Shown piece by piece: positions 26,497 through 34,238 of a stretch of 64,000 bases of DNA. A program made the position numbers and the translations under genes. Origin of the DNA: Cupriavidus cauae (GTDB lineage: Bacteria > Pseudomonadota > Gammaproteobacteria > Burkholderiales > Burkholderiaceae); assembly GCF_008632125.1 (NCBI RefSeq), contig NZ_VWRN01000030.1, forward strand, positions 62,001-126,000, given 5' to 3'. Within the stretch, counting starts at the first letter, position 1; each line of letters starts with the position of its first letter. Under the pieces are notes generated by a model. That model was not told where the DNA came from. It did no database searches and worked only from the letters and a program-made list of their open reading frames with translations.

Positions 26497-27843
26497 GTGA
26501 GTGATTCCGCCAAGATCCTCTGGGGCGAAGGGCTATTCCTTCGCCCGCAGCATTTCCAGCAGCAGGACGCCTATCACGAGGCGCGGCTGCACGCCACCGC
26601 GCAGGCGATCCAGCCCTACGCCTGGGGGGTGCGCCATGCCCGCTTCGATACCGACGCGCTCGCCAGCGGCATGCTGCGCATCAGCGAACTGTCGCTGTTC
26701 TTTCCCGATGGCGAATGGTATTGCGCGCCGCAATCGGACGAATTGCCGGCCCCGCTAGCCCTGGCCAATCTGCCGGCCGGCGTTTCCGAATCGACCTTCC
26801 ATCTCGCGCTCTATCCCTTGCGCGATTTCGGCGGCAATTACCGCGAGGCCAGCGAAGGCTCGCCCTCTTCCCGCTTCGTCGGCCAGCAGCGCGATACCGC
26901 CGACCTCTTTACCGAGGCCGAGCCGGCGTCCATTACCTATCTGAAAAAGGCGGTCAAGCTGATCGCCGATTCCGAGCCGCGCGACCAATATATTTCGCTG
27001 CCGATCGTCCGCGTGCGCCGCACCGCCACCGGCGGCTTCGAACTCGACGAGAACTTCGTGGCGCCGAGCCTGGCGATCAATGCCTCGGCGGTGCTGTACC
27101 AGCGGCTGCGCCGGCTGCTCGATGCCTTGCAGGCCAAGGTCAATGCGCTGTACGGCTTTCATCGCGAGCCGACCAAGAACATCATCGAATTCCGCTCCGG
27201 CGATATCGCGTCGTTCTGGCTGCTGCATACGGCCAATGCCTCGTTCGCCGCGCTGTCGCACCTGTACCACCATCCCGAGGTCCATCCCGAACGGCTGTTC
27301 CAGGAATTGCTGCGGCTCGCCGGCGCGTTGATGACCTTCTCCAAGTCGTACTCGCTGGCCGACCTGCCGGTCTACGACCACGGCAATCCGGGCAAGGTCT
27401 TCGCGCAGCTCGACACGATGGTGCGCGAGCTGCTCGATACCGTCATTTCCACGCGCTATTTCGCCATCGCGCTCGACGAATCGCGGCCATCCTTCCATCT
27501 GGGCCGGCTGGACTCCGGCAAGATCGACGACAAGACCCGCTTCTACCTGTCCGTCTCGGCCGATATGCCGACCGTCGAACTGGTCGACGCGATTCCGGCG
27601 CGCTTCAAGGTCGGGGCCCCTGACGACGTCGACAAGCTGGTGCTGTCGTCGATGCCGGGCGTGCCGCTGACCTATACGCCGCAGGTGCCGCCGGCCATTC
27701 CGGTGCGTCCGGGGGCCTGCTACTTCGCCGTCGAGGCGCGCGGGCCGCTGTACGAACGCATGCTGCAGGCGGGCACGATCACCATCTATACGCCGGCCGG
27801 TATCCGGGAACTTCAACTTGAACTGATCGCGGTGACCTCATGA
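26497..27843 (+). CDS. tssK: TssK, T6SS baseplate-membrane connector
   Basis: 448 residues with a GTG start and AAGG 6 bases upstream; this start yields the conserved N-terminus SAKILWGEGLFLRPQHFQQQ. Other TssK motifs are YGFHREPTKNIIEFRSGD, FWLLHTANASFAALSHL and ARGPLYERMLQAGTI. TssK trimers link TssFG wedges to TssL/TssM. Its stop overlaps the tssL start (ATGA). Confidence 0.96.
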   Translation: MSDSAKILWGEGLFLRPQHFQQQDAYHEARLHATAQAIQPYAWGVRHARFDTDALASGMLRISELSLFFPDGEWYCAPQSDELPAPLALANLPAGVSESTFHLALYPLRDFGGNYREASEGSPSSRFVGQQRDTADLFTEAEPASITYLKKAVKLIADSEPRDQYISLPIVRVRRTATGGFELDENFVAPSLAINASAVLYQRLRRLLDALQAKVNALYGFHREPTKNIIEFRSGDIASFWLLHTANASFAALSHLYHHPEVHPERLFQELLRLAGALMTFSKSYSLADLPVYDHGNPGKVFAQLDTMVRELLDTVISTRYFAIALDESRPSFHLGRLDSGKIDDKTRFYLSVSADMPTVELVDAIPARFKVGAPDDVDKLVLSSMPGVPLTYTPQVPPAIPVRPGACYFAVEARGPLYERMLQAGTITIYTPAGIRELQLELIAVTS

Positions 27844-28631
27844 GCTCCACTTCGATGCCCTCGCTGTTTGGCGATGCCCCCGCCGGCGCGGCCAGCACCT
27901 TCGCCGATGCCGGCGACGCCTCGCGCCACGCGCGCACGCTGCTCGATCTGCTGTACGACGGCTTCTTCATGCTGTTCCTGCTGCGCAATGGCCAGCCGCC
28001 GGACAGCGCCGAGAATTTCCTCGCCAAGGTGCGCGGCTTTCTCGACGAATTCGACCGCGGTGCCAAACGCCTGCACGTGTCGGCCGACGATGTCTTCGAC
28101 GCCAAGTACGCGTTCTGCGCGGCGATCGACGAGACCATCCTCGCATCGGACTTCGCGATCCGCGCCGATTGGGAACGCCGCCCGCTGCAACTGGTGCTGT
28201 TCGGCGAGCAGCTCGCCGGCGAGACGTTCTTCACCAAGCTCGAGGCCCTGCGCGCGCAGGGCGCCCCGCGCCTGCAGGCGCTGGAAGTCTTCCACATGTG
28301 CCTGCTGCTGGGATTCCGCGGCAAGTACATCCTCGAAGGGCCGGAGAAGCTCTCCTACCTGACCGCGCGGCTCGGCGACGAGATCGCGGCGATCAAGGGC
28401 AAGCGCGCGCCGTTCGCCCCGCACTGGCCGCTGCCGGACAAGATCGCGCACACGCTCAAGCGCGAGACGCCGCTGTGGATCTTCGGCGCCGTGTTCGCGC
28501 TGATCGCGCTGCTGGGATACCTCGGCCTGTCGTCGGTGCTGAACAAGCAGACCAACGATGCGATGCAGGAGTACTCGCAGGTGATCAAGCTTGGGCCGCG
28601 CTTCTCGCATCTGACGATTTCCCTGCCGTAA
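27840..28631 (+). CDS. tssL: TssL (DotU/IcmH family), inner-membrane T6SS protein without PG-binding domain
   Basis: 263 residues. The cytoplasmic DotU domain includes LLYDGFFMLFLLRNGQPP, FCAAIDETILASDFA and MCLLLGFRGKYIL. One C-terminal helix (PLWIFGAVFALIALLGYLGL, about 218-240) anchors it. It ends soon after the helix, so the OmpA-like peptidoglycan-binding domain fused to some TssL proteins is absent; the separate OmpA-domain gene at 55238 may supply it. It overlaps tssK by 4 bases, and vgrG2 follows after 89 bases. Confidence 0.95.
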   Translation: MSSTSMPSLFGDAPAGAASTFADAGDASRHARTLLDLLYDGFFMLFLLRNGQPPDSAENFLAKVRGFLDEFDRGAKRLHVSADDVFDAKYAFCAAIDETILASDFAIRADWERRPLQLVLFGEQLAGETFFTKLEALRAQGAPRLQALEVFHMCLLLGFRGKYILEGPEKLSYLTARLGDEIAAIKGKRAPFAPHWPLPDKIAHTLKRETPLWIFGAVFALIALLGYLGLSSVLNKQTNDAMQEYSQVIKLGPRFSHLTISLP

Positions 28632-28720
28632 TGCCAACGTCCATCGATCGCCGGATAGCGCTGCGCTGACCCAGCCCAACGCCGGACGCCGGAAGCCAAC
28701 CACCACTCGCCAAGGTAGCC

Positions 28721-31687
28721 ATGATGCCCACCACGTCGCTGCCGTCGGCCGTACTTGCCACGCTGCTCGGCCAGGGCACAAGGCAGATCGCGCTCGACAC
28801 ACCGCTTCGCGATGCGAATCTGATCGTCGAGCGCTTTACCGCGATCGAAGCGGTCTCGCGGCCTTTCGCCATCGAGATCGACTGCCTGTCGCCGTCGGCG
28901 CATCTCGATACGGTCGAACTGGCGCGGCAGGAGATCACGCTGCGGCTGATGCTGGCCGATGGCCGCTACCGCGCCTGGCATGGCTTCGTCGTCGATTGCG
29001 CGGCAATGGGCGGCGACGGCGGCCTGGCGGGTTACCGGCTCACCGTGGCGCCGTGGCTCGAACGCCTGCGCGGCCGCGTCGACTGCTACGTCTACCAGGA
29101 CAAGACCGCGCAGGAGATCGTCGAGGAGGTCTTCCGCGACTATCCGGCCGCCAACTTCCAGTTCTCCGTCTCGCAACCGCTGCGCCGCCGCTCGATCTGC
29201 GCCCAGTATCGCGAGAGCGATTTCGACTTCGTGCAGCGGCTGCTGGCCGAGGAAGGCCTGTCGTATCGCTTCGAACACCTGCAGGGCGAGGACGACAAGC
29301 CAGAAGGCAGCCAGGCCCGCCACCGGCTGGTGGTGTTCGACAACGATGCCGAACGGCCGCCCTGCCCTCAGGCCAACATCCGCTTCCATCGGGCCGACAT
29401 GACCGAGGAGTCGGACACGATGACGGTCTGGTCGACGCGGCACAGTGTCGGATCCAACGCGGTCACCGTCTCGTCCTGGGACTACAAGACGCTGGCCGCC
29501 GCCTCGGCGCAGGCCAATGCCACTTCGGTGACCGGCGAATGGCCGACGCTCGAAGCGTTCGATGCCCAGGGCCCCTATCGCTATCCCGATGCGGCGACCG
29601 CCGACCGGGCGGCGCAATTGCGCATGCAGGCCGAGGAAAGCGGCTTTGTTCGCTTCGACGGCGCCGGTACCGTGCGCCAGCTGGGCGCCGGACAACGCTT
29701 TGCCCTGACCGAACACTTTGCCGGTGACGGCGACGAATTCGTCGCGCTGTCGGTGCGCCACGAGGCCGCCAACAACCTCGGCGCCGATGTCGCCAGGCTG
29801 CTCGGCACCACCGAGGTCGAGGCCGGCGGCTATCGCAATACGCTGGAAGCCGTGCGCGCCGATGCCCCGATCGTGCCGCGTTTCCGCGCCAAGCCGACCG
29901 CGCCGGAAGGTCAGACCGCCATCGTGATCGCCGAGGGCGAGACGCCCTTGCACACCGACCGCGATCATCGCGTGCGCGTTCGCTTTCCGTGGCTGCGGGC
30001 CCCTGCACCGGCAGACCAGGGTGGCCACGAGGGCCAAGCCGCCGCCTTCACCGATCCCGGCTCTGATGACCTGACCCAGGTCACCGCCTGGGTCCGCGTC
30101 GCCGGCGCCATGGCCGGTCCCAACTGGGGCACCCACCACCTGCCGCGCGTCGGCACCGAACTGCTGCTGACCTTCCTCGACGGCGACATCGACCGGCCGC
30201 TGGCCGCGATGCAGCTGCACAACGAACAGGACACCCCGCCCTGGGCCAACGACGACAAGCCGCGCGCTTCCGTGCTGTCCGGCTGGCACACGCGCGGCCT
30301 GGGCGGCGACGGCTACAACCAGTGGGTCGTCGACGACTTCAAGGGCCGGCTGCGCATGCGCCTGGCCAGCTCCGCGGCGCAGACCCAGCTGAACCTCGGT
30401 TATCTGGTCACCCAAGGCCCGCAGGACGCGCAGCGCGGCCCATGGCGCGGCACGGGTGCCGAACTGCGCAGCGATGCGTGGGCGACGGTGCGCGCCGGTC
30501 AGGGGCTGCTGCTGTCGACCACCGCCCGGCCTCGCGCCACCGGCACCGTGATGAACATGGCCGAGGCCATCGCGCTGCTCAAGGGCGCGCAACGCACCGC
30601 CGACCGCTTGTCGACCGCCGCGCAGACCCAAACCGCCCTGCCCCTGGCCGCCAACGCGTTGTTCGAACCGCTGCTGACGATGGTCGAGCCGGAGCAGGAC
30701 GGGCACTACACGGACACCGTCAACGGCCAGGACGCCAATCAGCCGGACGGCAAGCCGGTCGAGCGATTTGCCGAACCGCTGCTGGTGGCGGAGGCACCGA
30801 CTTCCATCGCGGTGTCGAGCCAAGAGACCACCGCCGTCTATTCAGGTCGGCATCTGCATGGGACCGTGCAATCGGACTGGCAGCTGACCGCCGGCAAGAC
30901 CATCGCGATGGCGGCCGCCCAAGGCGTGTCGCTGTTCGTGCAGCGCAACGGCTTGAAGGCCGTTGCCGCCAACGGACCGCTGTCGGTGCAGGCGCATGCC
31001 GGCGCGATGTCGATTCTGGCGGACAAGGAAGTGGTGGTGACTTCGTCAAACGAGGCGGTCGAACTGCTGGCGCAGCAGAAAGTCGTGCTGCATGGCGCTG
31101 AGTCTCGTATCGTGCTTGATGGGGGAACGATTACGTTTGAGACGCCGGGGGTGTTTGAAGTTAAAGGCGCAGGCCACCCATTTACAGGTGGAAGTAGCCA
31201 GCCCGCCGCGCTTCCTGCTCTTCCCTTCGGCGCCCTAGGGCTTCCGCCGAACTTCATTGAGCTCAATTATCACTACGACGATCTGTCGCCCGTGCCGGGT
31301 GCTCCCTATAAGCTGGTTTTTGACGATGGCACCGTACTCGAGGGAACGCTCGACGACAACGGCTTTGCGCGCATCGAGAACGTCCCCAACAGCCCGGCCA
31401 GGGTCTATTACGGTGAAGACCCACGGCCTTTCCAACTGGAGGCAACGCTTCCTCCAAATACGCTGAAGGTGGGCTCCGAAACCAACGAGGAAGCGTTGGC
31501 AAACATCGAACGCTATTTGGCGGAAGCCGATGAGTTCTGGGAGTCTCGGGCAACACCGGAACAAAAGGAATATCTGGCACTCCTTAACGACTCCGATGAC
31601 GACCCGGGAGAAAACCTGTGGAACTACCTCGACGCACAGCAGCAGAAAGAACTCGAAGGTGAATTGCGGGGAGATAACAAAGCATGA
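28721..31687 (+). CDS. vgrG: VgrG2 with a cargo-specific C-terminal extension
   Basis: 988 residues. The gp27-like N-terminus has TVAPWLERLRGRVDCYVYQD and RLLAEEGLSYRFEHLQGEDD; the gp5 OB region has TDRDHRVRVRFPWLRA and THHLPRVGTELLLTFLDGD. The DUF2345 beta-helix runs to about residue 820. The last ~150 residues form a transthyretin/Ig-like unit (PGAPYKLVFDDGTVLEGTLD) plus an acidic helix rich in Glu/Asp, which should hold the nuclease effector encoded next. The ATG at 28721 has AAGG upstream, and the stop overlaps the effector start (ATGA). Residues about 54-773 are almost identical to VgrG3. Confidence 0.95.
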   Translation: MMPTTSLPSAVLATLLGQGTRQIALDTPLRDANLIVERFTAIEAVSRPFAIEIDCLSPSAHLDTVELARQEITLRLMLADGRYRAWHGFVVDCAAMGGDGGLAGYRLTVAPWLERLRGRVDCYVYQDKTAQEIVEEVFRDYPAANFQFSVSQPLRRRSICAQYRESDFDFVQRLLAEEGLSYRFEHLQGEDDKPEGSQARHRLVVFDNDAERPPCPQANIRFHRADMTEESDTMTVWSTRHSVGSNAVTVSSWDYKTLAAASAQANATSVTGEWPTLEAFDAQGPYRYPDAATADRAAQLRMQAEESGFVRFDGAGTVRQLGAGQRFALTEHFAGDGDEFVALSVRHEAANNLGADVARLLGTTEVEAGGYRNTLEAVRADAPIVPRFRAKPTAPEGQTAIVIAEGETPLHTDRDHRVRVRFPWLRAPAPADQGGHEGQAAAFTDPGSDDLTQVTAWVRVAGAMAGPNWGTHHLPRVGTELLLTFLDGDIDRPLAAMQLHNEQDTPPWANDDKPRASVLSGWHTRGLGGDGYNQWVVDDFKGRLRMRLASSAAQTQLNLGYLVTQGPQDAQRGPWRGTGAELRSDAWATVRAGQGLLLSTTARPRATGTVMNMAEAIALLKGAQRTADRLSTAAQTQTALPLAANALFEPLLTMVEPEQDGHYTDTVNGQDANQPDGKPVERFAEPLLVAEAPTSIAVSSQETTAVYSGRHLHGTVQSDWQLTAGKTIAMAAAQGVSLFVQRNGLKAVAANGPLSVQAHAGAMSILADKEVVVTSSNEAVELLAQQKVVLHGAESRIVLDGGTITFETPGVFEVKGAGHPFTGGSSQPAALPALPFGALGLPPNFIELNYHYDDLSPVPGAPYKLVFDDGTVLEGTLDDNGFARIENVPNSPARVYYGEDPRPFQLEATLPPNTLKVGSETNEEALANIERYLAEADEFWESRATPEQKEYLALLNDSDDDPGENLWNYLDAQQQKELEGELRGDNKA
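28880..31040. repeat. 2161-base direct repeat, copy 1 (in vgrG2)
   Basis: Aligns without gaps to 34413-36573 (offset 5533 throughout). Scattered substitutions occur in the first ~1.1 kb and near the end; the block from about 29995 to 30760 showed no differences in the lines I compared. Homology stops sharply at 31040, where the tails diverge into different cargo-specific ends. Confidence 0.92.
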
Positions 31688-33117
31688 GCGGTACCGCTAC
31701 GCTTCCAAGGATGGGGAGAGCCGCCCCGCCCTCCAAACGACGAGGCTGGTTCCAGTCGCTTGCCGACGAAGCTGTCAGCTTCTTCAAGGGCGACAACAAT
31801 GCGCCTTGGGCCATTCTGGCCGAGACAATCATCGGCTTCGTACCCGTGGTCGGGCAAGTCGTCGACGCGCGGGACATCATCAAAGGTCTGGTGGAGGTGT
31901 CCGGCGCTCCCGCCTCTCCAGCTGCCTGGTTCAATCTGATTACCGCGCTCATCGGCGTCATTCCGGGCGGCGGCGACGCAGTGAAGCGCAGTTTGCGCGC
32001 AGTCAAGAGTGGAACTGCCAGCATTGACAGCCTGCTCGATGTCATCCGCAGGTTCGGCAAGGGTGACCCAGAGAAATTCCTTCGCGACATGCTGGACCCG
32101 AGCAAGCTTCAGAAACTGCTCGACGACATGTTGAACAACCCTGCGCTGAAGCGCCGACTTGGACCCGATGCGCAGCGACGCCTCGACAGCATTCGCAGCA
32201 ACCTTCGGCAGCAGTTCGACGCCTTCAAGCGCGAAGTCGATGGCTGGCTGAAACAAGGACGCAAAACTTCCGCAGAAGCACCGCCTGCCGGTCGCCCTCG
32301 TCAGAGTCCCGTACCCGCCAAGCCGAAGACCAAGGCGGACGCTGGCTCAAAGAGCCGTACGGACCCAAACGACCGAGCGAATACCAATCAATCCAAGTCC
32401 TCGGAACTTGCGCGTCGAACATTGGGGCAGCTTCAGCAGAAGGCGCTCGGCGTCCTCGGCGAGCATATGGCTGACTATCATTGCCAAGAGATCAAGCGTT
32501 GGGGAAAGCAGGCCGAGCATGACGGGGGCCACCGAAATCCTGCGAAGCTGAACGATGATGGCGAACTGGTTCAATTGTGGCCGCTGCGCGTCCGCGGGCG
32601 GGGCATCGACGCTGTTTGGAAGGCGGATGGACGTAAGCCCTATGCGATTATCGAGGCGAAGGCGAGCTATGATCCGACAAAGTCTTTGGCATCGCTGTTG
32701 CGCGACCTGAGAGATAAAGGCGGTGCAGATGCGCAGTCCGGAACCGCTGAAGGTCGTCGCACCGGACGCGCTCGTCGAGGTGCCAGTTCACCGTCTCCTC
32801 AAAACACGCGTGCGACCAGACAGCCATCACGCACACCAATGAGCCATGCCTGGATCAACAGCCGCCTAGCACTCGCAGTCAGGAACACACTTCTTGCGAG
32901 ACGAATCATCAGCGCGGGATACTCCCGACATGTTCTCTTCTTCGCCGTCCCGCACGCCGTCGGTCACGCACAAGCGCTTCTGATGCACGGAGCGAACAAA
33001 AGCGTCAACGTAACGATGCATTCTGCCCATCAGGTAACCCGGGATTGGGGCGATAACCAGATCGAAAAGCTTGTAGATAGTCGCCAGGGTCTCATCGGCG
33101 AAGCCCGTAGGCAATAG
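31684..33117 (+). CDS. VgrG2-linked nuclease-like effector (PD-(D/E)XK type)
   Basis: 477 residues. Residues ~40-100 hold two hydrophobic, Gly/Pro-containing helices (ILAETIIGFVPVVGQVV, WFNLITALIGVIPGGGDA), the pre-toxin module of many T6SS nucleases. A charged coiled region and a Pro/Lys linker (195-235) follow. The C-terminal third has the restriction-endonuclease signature: GIDAVW (Asp309), then YAIIEAKASY (Glu324-x-Lys326), with SLASLLRDLRDKGG after it, resembling Tox-REase/PoNe/TseT DNases. A final region (QPSRTPMSHAWINSRL, RHVLFFAVPHAVGHAQ) is conserved-looking. Predicted to cut DNA in target cells. It overlaps vgrG2 by 4 bases and has no DUF4123 adaptor, so direct binding to the VgrG2 tail is likely. 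The gene is AT-richer than the T6SS core. Confidence 0.75.
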   Translation: MSGTATLPRMGRAAPPSKRRGWFQSLADEAVSFFKGDNNAPWAILAETIIGFVPVVGQVVDARDIIKGLVEVSGAPASPAAWFNLITALIGVIPGGGDAVKRSLRAVKSGTASIDSLLDVIRRFGKGDPEKFLRDMLDPSKLQKLLDDMLNNPALKRRLGPDAQRRLDSIRSNLRQQFDAFKREVDGWLKQGRKTSAEAPPAGRPRQSPVPAKPKTKADAGSKSRTDPNDRANTNQSKSSELARRTLGQLQQKALGVLGEHMADYHCQEIKRWGKQAEHDGGHRNPAKLNDDGELVQLWPLRVRGRGIDAVWKADGRKPYAIIEAKASYDPTKSLASLLRDLRDKGGADAQSGTAEGRRTGRARRGASSPSPQNTRATRQPSRTPMSHAWINSRLALAVRNTLLARRIISAGYSRHVLFFAVPHAVGHAQALLMHGANKSVNVTMHSAHQVTRDWGDNQIEKLVDSRQGLIGEARRQ

Positions 33118-33127
33118 CGAACACCAT

Positions 33128-34123
33128 ATGGACTTTCAAGAAAAACGTCGTCAGCGATTTTTGAATGAAAAGAACTATCAAACTGCATGCCTTGAGTTAG
33201 CCGAAGGCATCAAACTATTGGAATCGGCCCCTGCAGGTTCAGGCCGTTCCGAAGCGGAAGGTTGGTTGATCTCTTACCGGGTCGTGGCGGAAGATCGACT
33301 CAATCTGCTCACGCTTCGTTACACCGCCGGCGAACCAATTGAAACGCTCCGCACGGAACTGGACGACGTCGTTGCTGCGCACGAGCGAGCCACCCGTTAC
33401 CTACGCGAATACGAAGGGGATCCGAACGCTGTTGGCTTTGATATCGGCTCTTTTGACGGGTATTGTCCCTGCGTGGGATTGATCGGTCTTTGCTTTCTTT
33501 TGCATCGCCGCGATCTACTTCCGCGCGTGGCCGAAATGCTAGACGGACCCGACAAGACCAATGTCGGCATGGATTTTCTGATAGAAGAATTTCTCGCCTA
33601 CACACCATTGGACCGTTATGAGTGTGACATACTTCTGGCCACGAAGCCCTTTGCCTCTCTGGCCGATGCGATGTCAACAGAAGATAATGACGCAGCGCTA
33701 AGCGAGTTGCAGAGGTTCCTGAAGCGCTGGTACAAGGATCTAGCCGCAGCGCCGTGGCATGACGGCCATAAGTCGCCAACCCAAGCCGGCTACTACGGCT
33801 ACTGGTCCTTCGAGGCAGGCGCGGCCGTTTTGCTGCTTGGTATCGAGGACGACACAAGCCTGCACTCCTTCCTCTACTATCCGAAGGATCTGGTTGCTTG
33901 GGCAAAGGCAAACATAGGGCTACAAGATAGCGGAGATACCTCGACAGCGGCCATGCGATGCGAACCTGGCCAGCCGTGTCCGCGCGCTGGTTATTGGTTG
34001 ACTCCGGCTAAAGCGAACTCCCGTCGCTATTTCAGTGCGGGCGAGATCATGCCCGACGTGTCATCAGACTATGGCGCCGCCATCTGGCAGTGGGATGTCG
34101 ATCAATCCGACCCGAGATTGTAG
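33128..34123 (+). CDS. Probable immunity protein to the nuclease effector (DUF1911/Imm71-72-like)
   Basis: 331 residues, no signal peptide, mostly helical and acidic. GYYGYWSFEAGAAVLLLGI and LYYPKDLVAWAKAN (about residues 218-256) fit the DUF1911/PoNi-type immunity pattern (Y-W-x-W/F-E-x-A, then YPxDL). The C-terminus carries a second motif, CPRAGYWLTP with YFSAGEIMPDVSSDYG and AIWQWD, seen at the ends of many Burkholderiales T6SS accessory proteins. It starts 10 bases after the effector stop. Cytosolic location suits neutralising a DNase. The family is read from motifs and the exact Pfam name is uncertain. Confidence 0.7.
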   Translation: MDFQEKRRQRFLNEKNYQTACLELAEGIKLLESAPAGSGRSEAEGWLISYRVVAEDRLNLLTLRYTAGEPIETLRTELDDVVAAHERATRYLREYEGDPNAVGFDIGSFDGYCPCVGLIGLCFLLHRRDLLPRVAEMLDGPDKTNVGMDFLIEEFLAYTPLDRYECDILLATKPFASLADAMSTEDNDAALSELQRFLKRWYKDLAAAPWHDGHKSPTQAGYYGYWSFEAGAAVLLLGIEDDTSLHSFLYYPKDLVAWAKANIGLQDSGDTSTAAMRCEPGQPCPRAGYWLTPAKANSRRYFSAGEIMPDVSSDYGAAIWQWDVDQSDPRL

Positions 34124-34238
34124 GTATTAGCTCTTCAGCGGAACGTCGTATCACGCCGTAAAGCTTCCTCAGGGCCATCCGTAGCACCATGCCACCATTC
34201 TTGCCGCGACACATTCGCCGCAAGGGACTTTGGTAAGC

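Noticed and set aside
32700..32860. Frameshift in the nuclease effector after the E-x-K motif
   Set aside because: The Arg/Ser-rich stretch looked suspicious, but the sequence after it (MSHAWINSRL, RHVLFFAVPH) stays in the same frame and looks coding, so no frameshift is called.
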